In this document: one piece after another, positions 1-6,329 of the stretch
Numbering within the stretch: the first letter of the stretch is position 1
Layout of the letters: the number at the start of each line of letters is the position of its first letter
Assembly: GCA_005878415.1 (NCBI GenBank)
Contig: VBMM01000106.1
Location: 1-16,827, forward strand
Length of the DNA: 16,827 nt
Direction: 5' to 3'
From: Methanobacteriota archaeon
Lineage (GTDB): Archaea; Thermoplasmatota; Thermoplasmata; RBG-16-68-12
Position numbers and translations under genes: made by a program
The notes under the pieces: generated by a model
Databases searched by the model: none
Told to the model about the DNA's origin: nothing
The model's input: the letters and a program-made list of their open reading frames with translations, nothing else

Positions 1-132
1 GTGGTACACCGTCATCCCCGTCATGACAGGGCCCTCGACGGACCATTTCCTCCGGTCCAGAGAATGGAACAGGAATCCGCCCTTCTTCGTCCCCACCGCG
101 ACGACCACGCTGCCCTTCTTGATCCGCGCCAT
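1..132 (-). CDS. BNR/WD40-like beta-propeller protein, N-terminal fragment (runs off the window)
   Basis: Only the first 44 codons are inside the window; the gene continues past position 1. The ATG lies at 132-130, one base after the TGA (136-134) of the MoaD-like gene, so the two are almost certainly co-transcribed and translationally coupled. The visible protein begins MARIKKGSVVVAVGTKKGGF and continues with a pattern of hydrophobic strand, then GTKKGxFLF, then a polar turn and a tryptophan (residue 30). That is the usual opening blade of cytosolic BNR-repeat or 'exo-alpha-sialidase-like' propellers (VxVGTxKGLF...). There is no signal peptide, so it is probably cytosolic, unlike the two secreted propellers later in the window. 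From memory, propellers of this kind are often found beside MoaD/ThiS-like genes, which supports the call. True sialidase activity is not implied. Confidence is limited by the short visible length. Confidence 0.65.
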   Translation of the reverse strand, partial: MARIKKGSVVVAVGTKKGGFLFHSLDRRKWSVEGPVMTGMTVYH

Positions 133-133
133 G

Positions 134-442
134 TCAACCGCCTGCAACGCTCGGGAGGATATGGACCACGTCCCCGCGCCGGAGCCGCGCCTCGGGGAGC
201 GACGACCACAAGAGGTCCTCGTTCACGAAGATGTTCACGTACTGCCGCCGCTGCCCCGCCTCGTCGACGACGCGGTCTCGGATCCCCGGGAACCCCCGGT
301 CGAGCGACCGGAGGAGCGACGCGACGTCGTCGGCCTCGAGGACGACCTCGTCCTGTCCGTCCGTGTAGGAACGGAGCGCCGGCGGGATCCGGACGGTGAC
401 CCCGGTCCGGGCGATCTCGTCGGATGAGGCTCGGGTGGCCAC
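134..442 (-). CDS. MoaD/ThiS-family ubiquitin-like protein with C-terminal Gly-Gly
   Basis: A beta-grasp protein of about 102 residues. It starts with GTG at 442; longer in-frame extensions would run through the divergent NIF3 gene and do not look like this family. A purine-rich GGGGGAAGG lies just upstream of the GTG. The body shows the family pattern: a first strand VTVRIPPALR, a 'DDVASLLRSLDRGFPG' helix region, then VNIFVNEDL and RRGDVVHILPSVAGG. The protein ends exactly at Gly-Gly, the feature that is adenylated by E1-like enzymes so the protein can serve as a sulfur carrier (molybdopterin, thiamine or tRNA thiolation) or as an archaeal protein modifier (SAMP). Which role applies cannot be read from this sequence, and no E1 (MoeB/ThiF/UbaA) or MoaE gene is in the window. 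The only clear partner is the downstream propeller gene, one base away. Confidence 0.82.
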   Translation of the reverse strand: MATRASSDEIARTGVTVRIPPALRSYTDGQDEVVLEADDVASLLRSLDRGFPGIRDRVVDEAGQRRQYVNIFVNEDLLWSSLPEARLRRGDVVHILPSVAGG

Positions 443-520
443 GACCTTCCCCCCATCCGCATCGGTGCCGGGATGAAAAGCCTTTGGCTGCCCTCGGCGA
501 ATCCGAGCGGACGGAGAAGG

Positions 521-527
521 GTTATGC
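521..527 (+). promoter_or_regulatory. Weak TATA-like box for the NIF3-family gene
   Basis: GTTATGC is centred about 28 bp upstream of the ATG at 552, the distance expected for an archaeal TATA box with transcription starting at or near the start codon. A GGAG (545-548) also precedes the ATG, so a short leader is possible. The base match is weak. Confidence 0.35.
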
Positions 528-551
528 ACCGGAGCCCGTTCCCCGGAGCTG

Positions 552-1382
552 ATGGACTCCCAGGAGATCCTGGATCTCTCGCTCGCCCTCGCGAAACAGT
601 CGGAGGTCCCTGCCGACACCACGATCAACGTCCCCGCGAAGGACGTCCGAAGGGTCCTGATTGGCATCGATGTGGAGGCGGCCGACCTCCTCGTGGCGAA
701 GGAGAAAGGGTATGACCTCGTGATCGCGCACCATCCGACGGGCGGGTCCGCGATCCTCGAGTTCCCGAAGGTCCTATCGAAGCACGGCGACATCCTCGTC
801 CGCCACGGCGTGCCGAAAGCCGCCGCGGACGCGGCGGTCCGCGAGATGCAGGAGGAGCGCGAGCCGCAGGTCCACGCGGAGAACTACGACCGACTTCCGT
901 CGATCGCGCGGATGATCGGCATCGGGTTGATGTGCATCCACAATCCGTGCGACGAGATCGGTCGGCGCGTGATGGACGAGACGCTGCGCGCGCAACTCCC
1001 GCCGAATGCGCGGGTGCGCGACGCAATCGACGTGCTCTCGGCGATCCCGGAGTTCCAGTCCGCCCACACGCGGATCGTCCTGCGCATGGGGAAACTCGAG
1101 AATCCCCTCGGGGCATGGGCGGTCCACCACGGCGCGGGCACGAACGGTGGCGTCCCCGTCGCCCGCGCAGCGTACGACAACCGTATCGACACGGTTTTCT
1201 ACATCCACATCAATGCCGGGGCCCTCCAGCGGTTGTGGGAGCGGTACGGTCGCGAGGGGTCGAAGAACCTCGTGGTCACGGGCCACGTCGCCTCGGACAG
1301 CATCGGCATCAACGCGCTCGTCCGCGAAATGCGCGCGCGAGGTCTGCGCGTCGATACCTACAGTGGAATTGTTGATGTCTAG
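552..1382 (+). CDS. NIF3 (DUF34) family putative metal-binding protein
   Basis: A 276-residue protein of the NIF3/YbgI/DUF34 family, whose members form toroidal hexamers with a dinuclear metal centre and whose biochemical role is still debated. Ligand-type motifs are present and in order: a strand followed by HHP (60-62, in 'DLVIAHHPTGG'), an H130-NPC-D134 motif matching the family HTxxD element, and GHVASDS near the C-terminus (H245, D249), equivalent to the family GHxxSE. The length fits the short form without the inserted PII-like domain, although residues 100-115 carry a charged spacer (EEREPQVHAENYD). The ATG at 552 has GGAG four bases upstream. The gene is divergent from the MoaD-like gene across a 109-bp gap. 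The following gene begins after an AT-rich promoter-like tract, so this is probably a single-gene unit. Confidence 0.88.
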   Translation: MDSQEILDLSLALAKQSEVPADTTINVPAKDVRRVLIGIDVEAADLLVAKEKGYDLVIAHHPTGGSAILEFPKVLSKHGDILVRHGVPKAAADAAVREMQEEREPQVHAENYDRLPSIARMIGIGLMCIHNPCDEIGRRVMDETLRAQLPPNARVRDAIDVLSAIPEFQSAHTRIVLRMGKLENPLGAWAVHHGAGTNGGVPVARAAYDNRIDTVFYIHINAGALQRLWERYGREGSKNLVVTGHVASDSIGINALVREMRARGLRVDTYSGIVDV

Positions 1383-1384
1383 GC

Positions 1385-1433
1385 GCTATTATTATTAGGT
1401 ACGCCGATAAAATTCAATGGTAAACCTTAACTA
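1385..1433 (+). promoter_or_regulatory. AT-rich promoter tract upstream of the winged-helix gene
   Basis: In a very GC-rich region this short stretch is strikingly AT-rich: TATTATTATTAG, GATAAAATTC, GGTAAACCTTAAC. It lies between the NIF3 stop and the TTG start at 1467, where the promoter of the next gene should be. CCTTAACT (around 1425-1432) and ATAAAATT (1407-1414) are the best TATA candidates. I cannot choose between them, and part of the tract could instead end NIF3 transcription. Confidence 0.4.
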
Positions 1434-1466
1434 GCCTCCGCCAGTTCCGGGCCGAAGGGTTCCCCC

Positions 1467-1922
1467 TTGCCATTTGAGATCGCCGTGGTGAGCAACACGC
1501 CCCTCACTCCGCTCAAGGACATCGACGACGTCGCGCTTCTCTTCCTCACGCAGATTGGATACATCCCAAAAGGGTACGATCCGAAGACGGACGCGACGAG
1601 CGTCCGCGAGTCCGTGCCGTACCGGCTGTTCGTCGAATGCCTCCTGGGCCGGATGGACAAGGGGTGGACCGTCGAGCAGCTCGCGGCGAAGCTGAAGACG
1701 ACGAAGGCGACGATCTACCGACACATCAACAAGCTGAAAGAGATGGACCTCCTCGATGAGGTGAACGTGAACGAGCGGGGGGCGGTCCGAAAGGGCTATC
1801 GCGTTCGGTACGGGAACCTCTCGAAGGCATGGAACTTCGTCGAGTCAAATGTCGAGATCGCCATGGAGAATTACCGCAAGACGGTCGATCATCTCGAGAA
1901 GCTCGCGGAGCAACGGAGGTAG
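1467..1922 (+). CDS. Winged helix-turn-helix transcriptional regulator (ArsR/MarR-like fold)
   Basis: A 151-residue DNA-binding protein. Residues 67-90 form a clear helix-turn-helix (WTVEQLAAKL, then TTKATIYRHINKLKEM as recognition helix), followed by a charged wing (98-115, with NERGAVRKGYRVRYG) and a C-terminal helix (118-150) likely used for dimerisation. Residues 1-60 precede the HTH and do not resemble a known ligand-binding domain. The best start is TTG at 1467; two consecutive GTG codons at 1485 and 1488 are alternatives, and the frame is closed by TAA at 1428. The stop codon overlaps the Shine-Dalgarno of the next gene, so the two are tightly coupled. Target genes are unknown; self-regulation of this two-gene unit is plausible but not shown. 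No metal-binding cysteine motif is present. Confidence 0.85.
   Translation: MPFEIAVVSNTPLTPLKDIDDVALLFLTQIGYIPKGYDPKTDATSVRESVPYRLFVECLLGRMDKGWTVEQLAAKLKTTKATIYRHINKLKEMDLLDEVNVNERGAVRKGYRVRYGNLSKAWNFVESNVEIAMENYRKTVDHLEKLAEQRR
1915..1920 (+). promoter_or_regulatory. Strong Shine-Dalgarno (GGAGGT) overlapping the upstream stop codon
   Basis: GGAGGT ends on the T of the regulator's TAG stop (1920-1922) and sits five bases before the ATG at 1926. It fixes the start of the small downstream gene and shows translational coupling within one mRNA. Confidence 0.8.
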
Positions 1923-1925
1923 ACG

Positions 1926-2201
1926 ATGCCCCAAGATGTCATCGCACTGACGAAAGGATCGCGGTACCGCATCGAGTCCATGGAGACGCGGGAACGCACG
2001 AAGGTCACGAAAGGCATCTTCCGCGGGTACGCGACGATCGGCACGGACGATGCGATCGTGGTCGAGTTGGACGAGAGCCACCAGGAAATGAAGGGGAAAC
2101 TGCGGCTGATCCCGCTGCACGTCATCCTCGCGGTGGACGTGATGGAGCAGGTCCCCGGCGAGGCACCCAAGGGCGATAAGCCCGGCACGATGTACGGCTG
2201 A
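1926..2201 (+). CDS. Small conserved-looking beta-rich protein (91 aa), possibly SH3/Sm-like barrel
   Basis: A 91-residue protein of unknown function, with start fixed by a textbook GGAGGT five bases upstream. The core reads as alternating strands: GSRYRIESMETRERTKVTKG, IFRGYATIGTDDAIVVELDE, then KGKLRLIPLHVILAVDVMEQ, with a flexible Pro/Gly/Lys-rich tail. A short, basic, five-to-six-strand protein with a 'KGIFRGY...G.DDAIVVEL' hairpin is compatible with an Sm-like or SH3-like small barrel, hence possible RNA, DNA or protein binding; this is an inference from pattern only. There are no cysteines, membrane segments or signal peptide. It is the second gene of a two-gene unit with the winged-helix regulator, so it may be a co-regulator or accessory factor. 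Confidence 0.78.
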   Translation: MPQDVIALTKGSRYRIESMETRERTKVTKGIFRGYATIGTDDAIVVELDESHQEMKGKLRLIPLHVILAVDVMEQVPGEAPKGDKPGTMYG

Positions 2202-2251
2202 CGCGGGGCGAGAGGACAAGGTTCATCCCCTCTTTTCGGAATACGACCGCC

Positions 2252-2770
2252 GTGGCACCGGCGCGGGTGGGCCTCGGAGGCGTCCGGGCCCCGCGGGGCT
2301 GGCTCGGGCTTGCGTTTCTCGGCGTGTGGCTGTACTTCCTCTCGCAGCTTTCGCAGCTCTACCGGGAGGCCTTCGCCGCCGCCGCGGGAATCTCGGTGCC
2401 CGACGCGACGGATGTGCTCCGCCTGACCTCGAACCTCGGGCAGATCCTCTTCCTCGCCGGCGTCGGGGCGGCGCTGTGGCGCGCGAACCTCGCCGCGGGC
2501 CTCTCCTCCTCGGGCGTGAGCGGCCTCGTGATCGCGTCCGCGGGCGTCGGCGTCTTGGCCCTCTTCGAGGTCGTGTTGTTCCTCGCGTGGTTCGGCCTGA
2601 CGGGCCCGGTCGGCGCGCTCGGCGACGCGTACGCGGTCGGCAGCATCATGGGGGTCGCCCTCGGCCTCGGCGGGATCGCCTACCTGGGCGTCGGCCTGTC
2701 CCAGGCGGTCGGTCTGTTCGGCCGCCGGGAGGACGATGTGGCGCCGCGGACCCCGGAGAAGATGAACTGA
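2252..2770 (+). CDS. Hypothetical four-helix integral membrane protein
   Basis: A 172-residue membrane protein that I do not recognise. The start is GTG at 2252, since no better start precedes the first hydrophobic segment. Four hydrophobic segments are visible: about 16-36 (WLGLAFLGVWLYFLSQL), 63-82 (GQILFLAGVGAALWRA), 90-115 (LVIASAGVGVLALFEVVLFLAWF) and 127-152 (VGSIMGVALGLGGIAYLGVGL). A short charged tail follows (FGRREDDVAPRTPEKMN). Few charged residues lie within the helices and no transporter or enzyme motif is seen. It is 50 bp after the small beta-rich gene and 24 bp before elp3 on the same strand, so read-through into elp3 is likely, although no functional link is evident. It could be a DUF-type membrane protein restricted to this lineage. 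Confidence 0.72.
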   Translation: MAPARVGLGGVRAPRGWLGLAFLGVWLYFLSQLSQLYREAFAAAAGISVPDATDVLRLTSNLGQILFLAGVGAALWRANLAAGLSSSGVSGLVIASAGVGVLALFEVVLFLAWFGLTGPVGALGDAYAVGSIMGVALGLGGIAYLGVGLSQAVGLFGRREDDVAPRTPEKMN

Positions 2771-2794
2771 TCTACACGATAGGACGGACCGCTG

Positions 2795-4348
2795 ATGCTC
2801 GCGCTGCCGCCGGACGCCGCCTTCCTCGACGCGTTGATCGGCGAACTCCGCGGGCGGACGCCGTCGTCGAAAGACGAGATGCAACGGCTGAAACTTCGTC
2901 TCGCGCGAACCCACGGCCTCACGGGCCTGCCCAACGACGCGTCGATCCTCGCGGCGATCCCGCGCGACATGCAGGAGGGGCTTCGGGACGTCCTGCGGGT
3001 GAAGCCGGCCCGGACCGCGAGCGGCGTGGCGGTGGTCACCGTGATGACGGCGCCGCATGCGTGTCCCCACGGCGTCTGCACGTATTGTCCCGGCGGCCCG
3101 CGATTCGGCACCCCTCAATCGTATCTGGGCACGGAGCCGGCGGCGATGCGCGCCGCCGAGTACCGCTACGACCCGTGCGCGCAGACCGCCGCGCGCCTCC
3201 GGTCCCTCCGCGCGAACGGGCACGAGACGGACAAGGTGGACCTGATCGTGATCGGCGGCACGTTCACCGCCCTCGAGACCGCGTATCAAGAGTGGTTCGT
3301 GAAGGGATGCCTCGACGGGATGAACGGATCCGTGGCGGGATCCCTCGAGGAGGCGCAGACCGCGAACGAGAGCGCTGGCGTGCGGTGCATCGGCCTCACG
3401 ATCGAGACGAAACCGGACTGCTTCCTCGGCGCGGAGGTGGAGGCGTCCGTGCGCCTCGGGACGACCCGCGTCGAGCTGGGGATCCAGTCGACCCACGACG
3501 ACGTCCTCGAGCGGGTCCATCGCGGGCACACCGATGCGGACAGCCGGGCGGCGATGGCGCGCGCCAAGGACGCGGGCCTCAAGGTGGGCGCGCACATGAT
3601 GCCCGGACTCCCTGGGTCCGACGTGGACCGCGACTTCGAGTCGTTCCGCGTCCTGTTCGACGATCCGGCCTACCGGCCGGACTTCCTGAAGATCTATCCG
3701 ACCCTCGTCCTCCCGGGCACGGCGCTGTACGGCCTCTGGAAATCCGGTCGCTACACGCCGCTGCGAACGGCGGAGGCGGTCGAGCTGGTCGCCCGGATCA
3801 AGGCGATCGTGCCTCGGTGGTGCCGCATCCAGCGCGTGCAGCGAGAGATCGGCGCGGCCGACATCGAGGACGGTGCGAAGAGGGGCGACCTGCGCGTCCT
3901 CGCGAACGAGCGACTCCGGCGCTTCGGCCTCCGATGTCGGTGTATCCGCTGCCGCGAAGTCGGACTTCGAGGGATCATCCCGCGACCCGAGGACCTCTCC
4001 CTCCTCCGCGACGAGTACGAGTCGTCGGGCGGCACGGAGGTGTTCCTGAGCATCGAGGATCCGAAGCTCGATGTGCTCGTCGCATACGCGCGGATGCGGG
4101 TGGACCGCGCAGGAGCCACCGTGCGCGAACTGAAGGTGTTCGGTCGCGTCGTGCCCATCCACTCGGAGGCGAAGGGGCGCTGGCAACACCGGGGGTTCGG
4201 CAAGCGCCTCATGGCGGAGGCCGAGCGGATCGCCCGCGAGGAGTTTCGCGTCCGGACCGTCCGCGTGACCGCGGGCGTCGGAGTGCGGGGATACTATCGG
4301 TCGATCGGCTACGATCGCGACGGCGCGTACATGGTCCGGGTCCTTTGA
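2795..4348 (+). CDS. elp3: Archaeal Elp3: tRNA uridine-34 carboxymethylation enzyme (radical SAM + GNAT)
   Basis: A 517-residue Elp3, the catalytic subunit that uses acetyl-CoA and SAM radical chemistry to install the cm5U-type modification on wobble U34 of tRNAs; archaea lack the other Elongator subunits and use Elp3 alone. The N-terminal helical tRNA-binding part (1-75) is followed by the radical-SAM core with the Fe-S motif CPHGVCTYC (C90, C95, C98), GGTFTAL (154-160), IETKPD (203-208) and a TIM-barrel segment reading ELGIQSTHDDVLERVHRGH. A cysteine cluster CRCIRC (381-386) links to the GNAT domain. Acetyl-CoA binding is marked by QHRGFGKRLM (464-473) and GYYRSIGY (499-506). All hallmark residues are intact and the length is normal. 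The start ATG has only a weak upstream purine stretch. The TGA directly abuts the stop of the convergent GTPase gene. Confidence 0.97.
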   Translation: MLALPPDAAFLDALIGELRGRTPSSKDEMQRLKLRLARTHGLTGLPNDASILAAIPRDMQEGLRDVLRVKPARTASGVAVVTVMTAPHACPHGVCTYCPGGPRFGTPQSYLGTEPAAMRAAEYRYDPCAQTAARLRSLRANGHETDKVDLIVIGGTFTALETAYQEWFVKGCLDGMNGSVAGSLEEAQTANESAGVRCIGLTIETKPDCFLGAEVEASVRLGTTRVELGIQSTHDDVLERVHRGHTDADSRAAMARAKDAGLKVGAHMMPGLPGSDVDRDFESFRVLFDDPAYRPDFLKIYPTLVLPGTALYGLWKSGRYTPLRTAEAVELVARIKAIVPRWCRIQRVQREIGAADIEDGAKRGDLRVLANERLRRFGLRCRCIRCREVGLRGIIPRPEDLSLLRDEYESSGGTEVFLSIEDPKLDVLVAYARMRVDRAGATVRELKVFGRVVPIHSEAKGRWQHRGFGKRLMAEAERIAREEFRVRTVRVTAGVGVRGYYRSIGYDRDGAYMVRVL

Positions 4349-5167
4349 TCAGGACACTTCCTTGATCCAGCCGAGGCGCTTCAGTTTGCTCGCCTCGACG
4401 TCGTCCGCATTGCGGAACGCCGACTCCGCCTCGGCGAGGCAGTCGACCGCGAGGCGCAGTCCTTCGCGCGTCGGCGCCTTGACGTCGACTCCGGCTCGCG
4501 TGATCTGTTGCCGGACGATGGGCATCGCCGCCTCTTGGCCGCCCATGACGTCGCAGAAGTCCATGATGATCGCGTCGGCCACGGTGATGTATTCGTTCGT
4601 GACCCCGTCGACCGCGATGCCTCTCGCCCTCTTCCCGCCCGAGTCCGAGATGACCGACTTCGCGAGCGCGAGGAATCCCGCTTCGAGGTTCTCCCCGGTC
4701 TTCGCGGAGCTCAAGAAGCCTTTCACCTCGAGCGCGTCCTTCAGCTCGTCGAGGTCCTCCTGCGCGGCCCGGCGGGAGGCGACGAGGTCCACCTTGTTTC
4801 CGACGACGACGATCGGGATCGCGTCCGTGATGTCGAGGAGATGGGGGATCCAGTAGTCTTGGAGGCTCTCCGCCGTCTCCGGTCGAGAGACGTCGTAGAT
4901 GAGGAGGGCGCCTTTCGCTCCCTGGAAGGAGCTGTCCTGGATGCCCTTGTACCCCTTCTGCCCGAGGACGTCCCAGATCATGAAGGTCAGGTCCGTCGCG
5001 CCGCTCGGGGATTCGAGCCGGAGGTCCTTCTTCGTGACCTTCGTGCCGATCGTCGTGATGTAGTCGTCCGAAAACTTGTCGACGACGAAGCGTCGGATCA
5101 TGCTCGTCTTGCCGACGGCGCCGTCGCCGAGGAGGAGAACCTTACGCTTGACGTGGTCATCAACCAT
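4349..5167 (-). CDS. Rab/Ras-like small GTPase with an extra C-terminal domain
   Basis: A 272-residue protein. Residues 6-175 are a complete Ras-superfamily G domain closest in pattern to Rab: P-loop GDGAVGKTS (14-22), switch I with TTIGTK (T39), WDVLGQKGY (catalytic Gln70 kept), NKVD (124-127) and SSAK (153-156). Residues 180-272 are an additional mostly helical domain (ITVADAIIMDFCDVMGG, PIVRQQITRAGVDVKAP, EGLRLAVDCLAEAES) that typical Rabs lack. There is no C-terminal prenylation cysteine motif, so membrane recruitment would need a partner. It lies 74 bp downstream of, and co-oriented with, the membrane sensor-like gene, and also has its own good TATA-like box, so it can be transcribed with or without it. 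A role as the output of a membrane signalling module is inferred from context. Confidence 0.95.
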   Translation of the reverse strand: MVDDHVKRKVLLLGDGAVGKTSMIRRFVVDKFSDDYITTIGTKVTKKDLRLESPSGATDLTFMIWDVLGQKGYKGIQDSSFQGAKGALLIYDVSRPETAESLQDYWIPHLLDITDAIPIVVVGNKVDLVASRRAAQEDLDELKDALEVKGFLSSAKTGENLEAGFLALAKSVISDSGGKRARGIAVDGVTNEYITVADAIIMDFCDVMGGQEAAMPIVRQQITRAGVDVKAPTREGLRLAVDCLAEAESAFRNADDVEASKLKRLGWIKEVS

Positions 5168-5187
5168 AGGCGACGCCTTCCCATGCG

Positions 5188-5198
5188 AGCGCCGCGCT
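5188..5198. repeat. Inverted repeat AGCGC-C-GCGCT at the GTPase promoter
   Basis: A perfect 5-bp inverted repeat with a one-base centre lies between the TATA-like box and the start codon of the GTPase gene, about where transcription would start. It could be an operator, but short GC-rich palindromes are frequent in such DNA. Confidence 0.35.
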
Positions 5199-5203
5199 TA
5201 TAA
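5198..5203 (-). promoter_or_regulatory. TATA box of the GTPase gene
   Basis: TTATAA inside GCGTTATAAGCG on the minus strand, centred about 33 bp upstream of the ATG at 5167, predicts a leader of only a few bases. It stands out in its GC-rich surroundings and lies in the gap after the membrane-protein stop codon, giving the GTPase its own promoter. Confidence 0.65.
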
Positions 5204-5241
5204 CGCTTGCTGGCTCAATGTCAGCGTTGCGAATACACGGC

Positions 5242-6210
5242 TCAGTTCGGGTGCAAGCGGAGGCGCGGACGGATGAACCGCTGCGCGATCGCGTCGGCCT
5301 GGGGAAGGAGCGCGACGTCGCCGTCCCACTTCGCGAGGGTGTCTGAGTGCGACCGCTCGAACTCCCACACCGACAGCTGCAGCTTCCGGGGGAGCCCGTT
5401 CACGTAGCGGCCTTCGATCACCGCCGCAAGGACCGTATGCTCGCCTCGGACCATGATGACCTGCCGCTGCCCGAAGCGGAGTTGCTCGAGCGTCCCGCGG
5501 CGGTCGTCGAACGAGTCGCGCACGAATTCCTGGAGGATGATCAACATGCCGCTCATGATGTCGCTGTCGTGCACGATCCCTTGCTTGCGCGACCAATGGC
5601 GGATCAACATGCCGCTGTCGTGCATCAGGTACAACTCCTCGAGTCGCGCCCGACGCATTGCGTACAGCCCGATCCCGAGGACGCCTGCACCACCGAGGCC
5701 CGCCGCCGCGGCCGCGGCGATGTTCAGGGAGGGCGGAGGCGCCGCGTAGTGGACGGCGAAGGTCAGCGACCGGTCGATCGTCCGCGCTTGCGCGCCGTCC
5801 GCATCGGTGTACACGACGTGCACATTGACCGTCGTGAAGACCGGCGTTGTCGGACTCGGCGCCAGCTGCGTGGTGACGTTGAACCACTGATCCCCTTTCG
5901 CATTGTCGAGGTGGCCGACGTACTGAGAGGAAGTCTGGCACCCGGAAGAGTCGCATGTCAGTTCGGGGCCAAAGTTTGCGGTGATGTCGATCGTCTTCGC
6001 CATCGTCTGGTTGTTGGTCGAGGAGTATGGCGAGTCGAGCCAGAAGCTGAAGTCGACCTGTGGTGCTTCTCGATCGACGATGATGACGGCGAGCTGATAG
6101 AACGACCGCGGAAGCGCGGCGTTCGCGCTGCCTGCGACAATCAGAAATGCGAAGAGCACCAAGGCCGCGCTGGAGATGACTCGCGATACGTGTGTTCGGC
6201 CCGATTGCAC
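5242..6210 (-). CDS. Membrane sensor-like protein: signal peptide, small ectodomain, one TM helix, cytosolic longin/roadblock-like domain
   Basis: About 322 residues from GTG at 6210. In-frame TTG codons at 6228 and 6267 would lengthen the N-terminus, but GTG gives a compact signal peptide (residues 1-31, ending AGSANA). The ectodomain (32-161) is strand-rich with one close cysteine pair (C86, C91) and an NVT glycosylation site, and was not recognised. A single membrane helix (163-185, Ala/Gly-rich) ends in RRAR, placing the C-terminus in the cytosol. Residues 186-322 form the cytosolic domain: LYLMHDSGMLIRHW, DSDIMSGML, LQEFVRDSF, LRFGQRQVIMVRGEH, then WDGD. The same domain ends the 862-residue protein at 13026-15614. 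Its start, a strand with a ligandless 'HDSG' turn, recalls roadblock/longin folds that bind small GTPases; that fold is inferred. The next gene downstream is a Rab-like GTPase. Confidence 0.85.
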   Translation of the reverse strand: MQSGRTHVSRVISSAALVLFAFLIVAGSANAALPRSFYQLAVIIVDREAPQVDFSFWLDSPYSSTNNQTMAKTIDITANFGPELTCDSSGCQTSSQYVGHLDNAKGDQWFNVTTQLAPSPTTPVFTTVNVHVVYTDADGAQARTIDRSLTFAVHYAAPPPSLNIAAAAAAGLGGAGVLGIGLYAMRRARLEELYLMHDSGMLIRHWSRKQGIVHDSDIMSGMLIILQEFVRDSFDDRRGTLEQLRFGQRQVIMVRGEHTVLAAVIEGRYVNGLPRKLQLSVWEFERSHSDTLAKWDGDVALLPQADAIAQRFIRPRLRLHPN

Positions 6211-6211
6211 C

Positions 6212-6230
6212 GGTTGGCGCCCCCCCAACC
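6212..6230. repeat. Inverted repeat GGTTGG-N7-CCAACC beside the sensor gene start
   Basis: GGTTGG (6212-6217) and CCAACC (6225-6230) are perfect complements around a C-rich 7-base spacer. The repeat lies directly upstream of the chosen GTG (6210), next to a TTATCC box (6233-6238). It could be an operator or a translation-controlling hairpin if transcription starts further upstream. Confidence 0.45.
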
Positions 6231-6298
6231 TGTTATCCGCATGGCGGAGTGACTGGTACGGCGGCAATCATTCGTCAAGGGTCTATTGAATGTTCCGA

Positions 6299-6320
6299 TG
6301 TTCGTTGCACGGACCGAACA
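6299..6320. repeat. Inverted repeat TGTTCG-N10-CGAACA downstream of the PP-loop gene
   Basis: A 6-bp perfect stem (6299-6304 with 6315-6320) lies about 10 bases after the TAA of the PP-loop gene. No uridine run follows on the minus strand, so a classic intrinsic terminator is not supported. A protein-binding site or mRNA 3' hairpin remains possible. Confidence 0.35.
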
Positions 6321-6329
6321 GCCCGCGAA

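Noticed and set aside
443..793. N-terminal extension of the MoaD-like protein
   Set aside because: It would overlap the divergent NIF3 gene by about 240 bases and does not resemble the MoaD/ThiS fold, which is complete from the GTG at 442.
1385..1396. TATTATTATTA as a microsatellite or CRISPR-like repeat
   Set aside because: Only about four trinucleotide units; best read as part of an AT-rich promoter tract.
1889..4189. Long open frame on the minus strand (766 codons) opposite elp3 and its upstream neighbours
   Set aside because: It is Arg/His/Asp-rich with no recognisable domain and lies antisense to Elp3, the membrane protein and the small protein, all of which have clear coding evidence. 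Long spurious frames are expected in GC-rich DNA.
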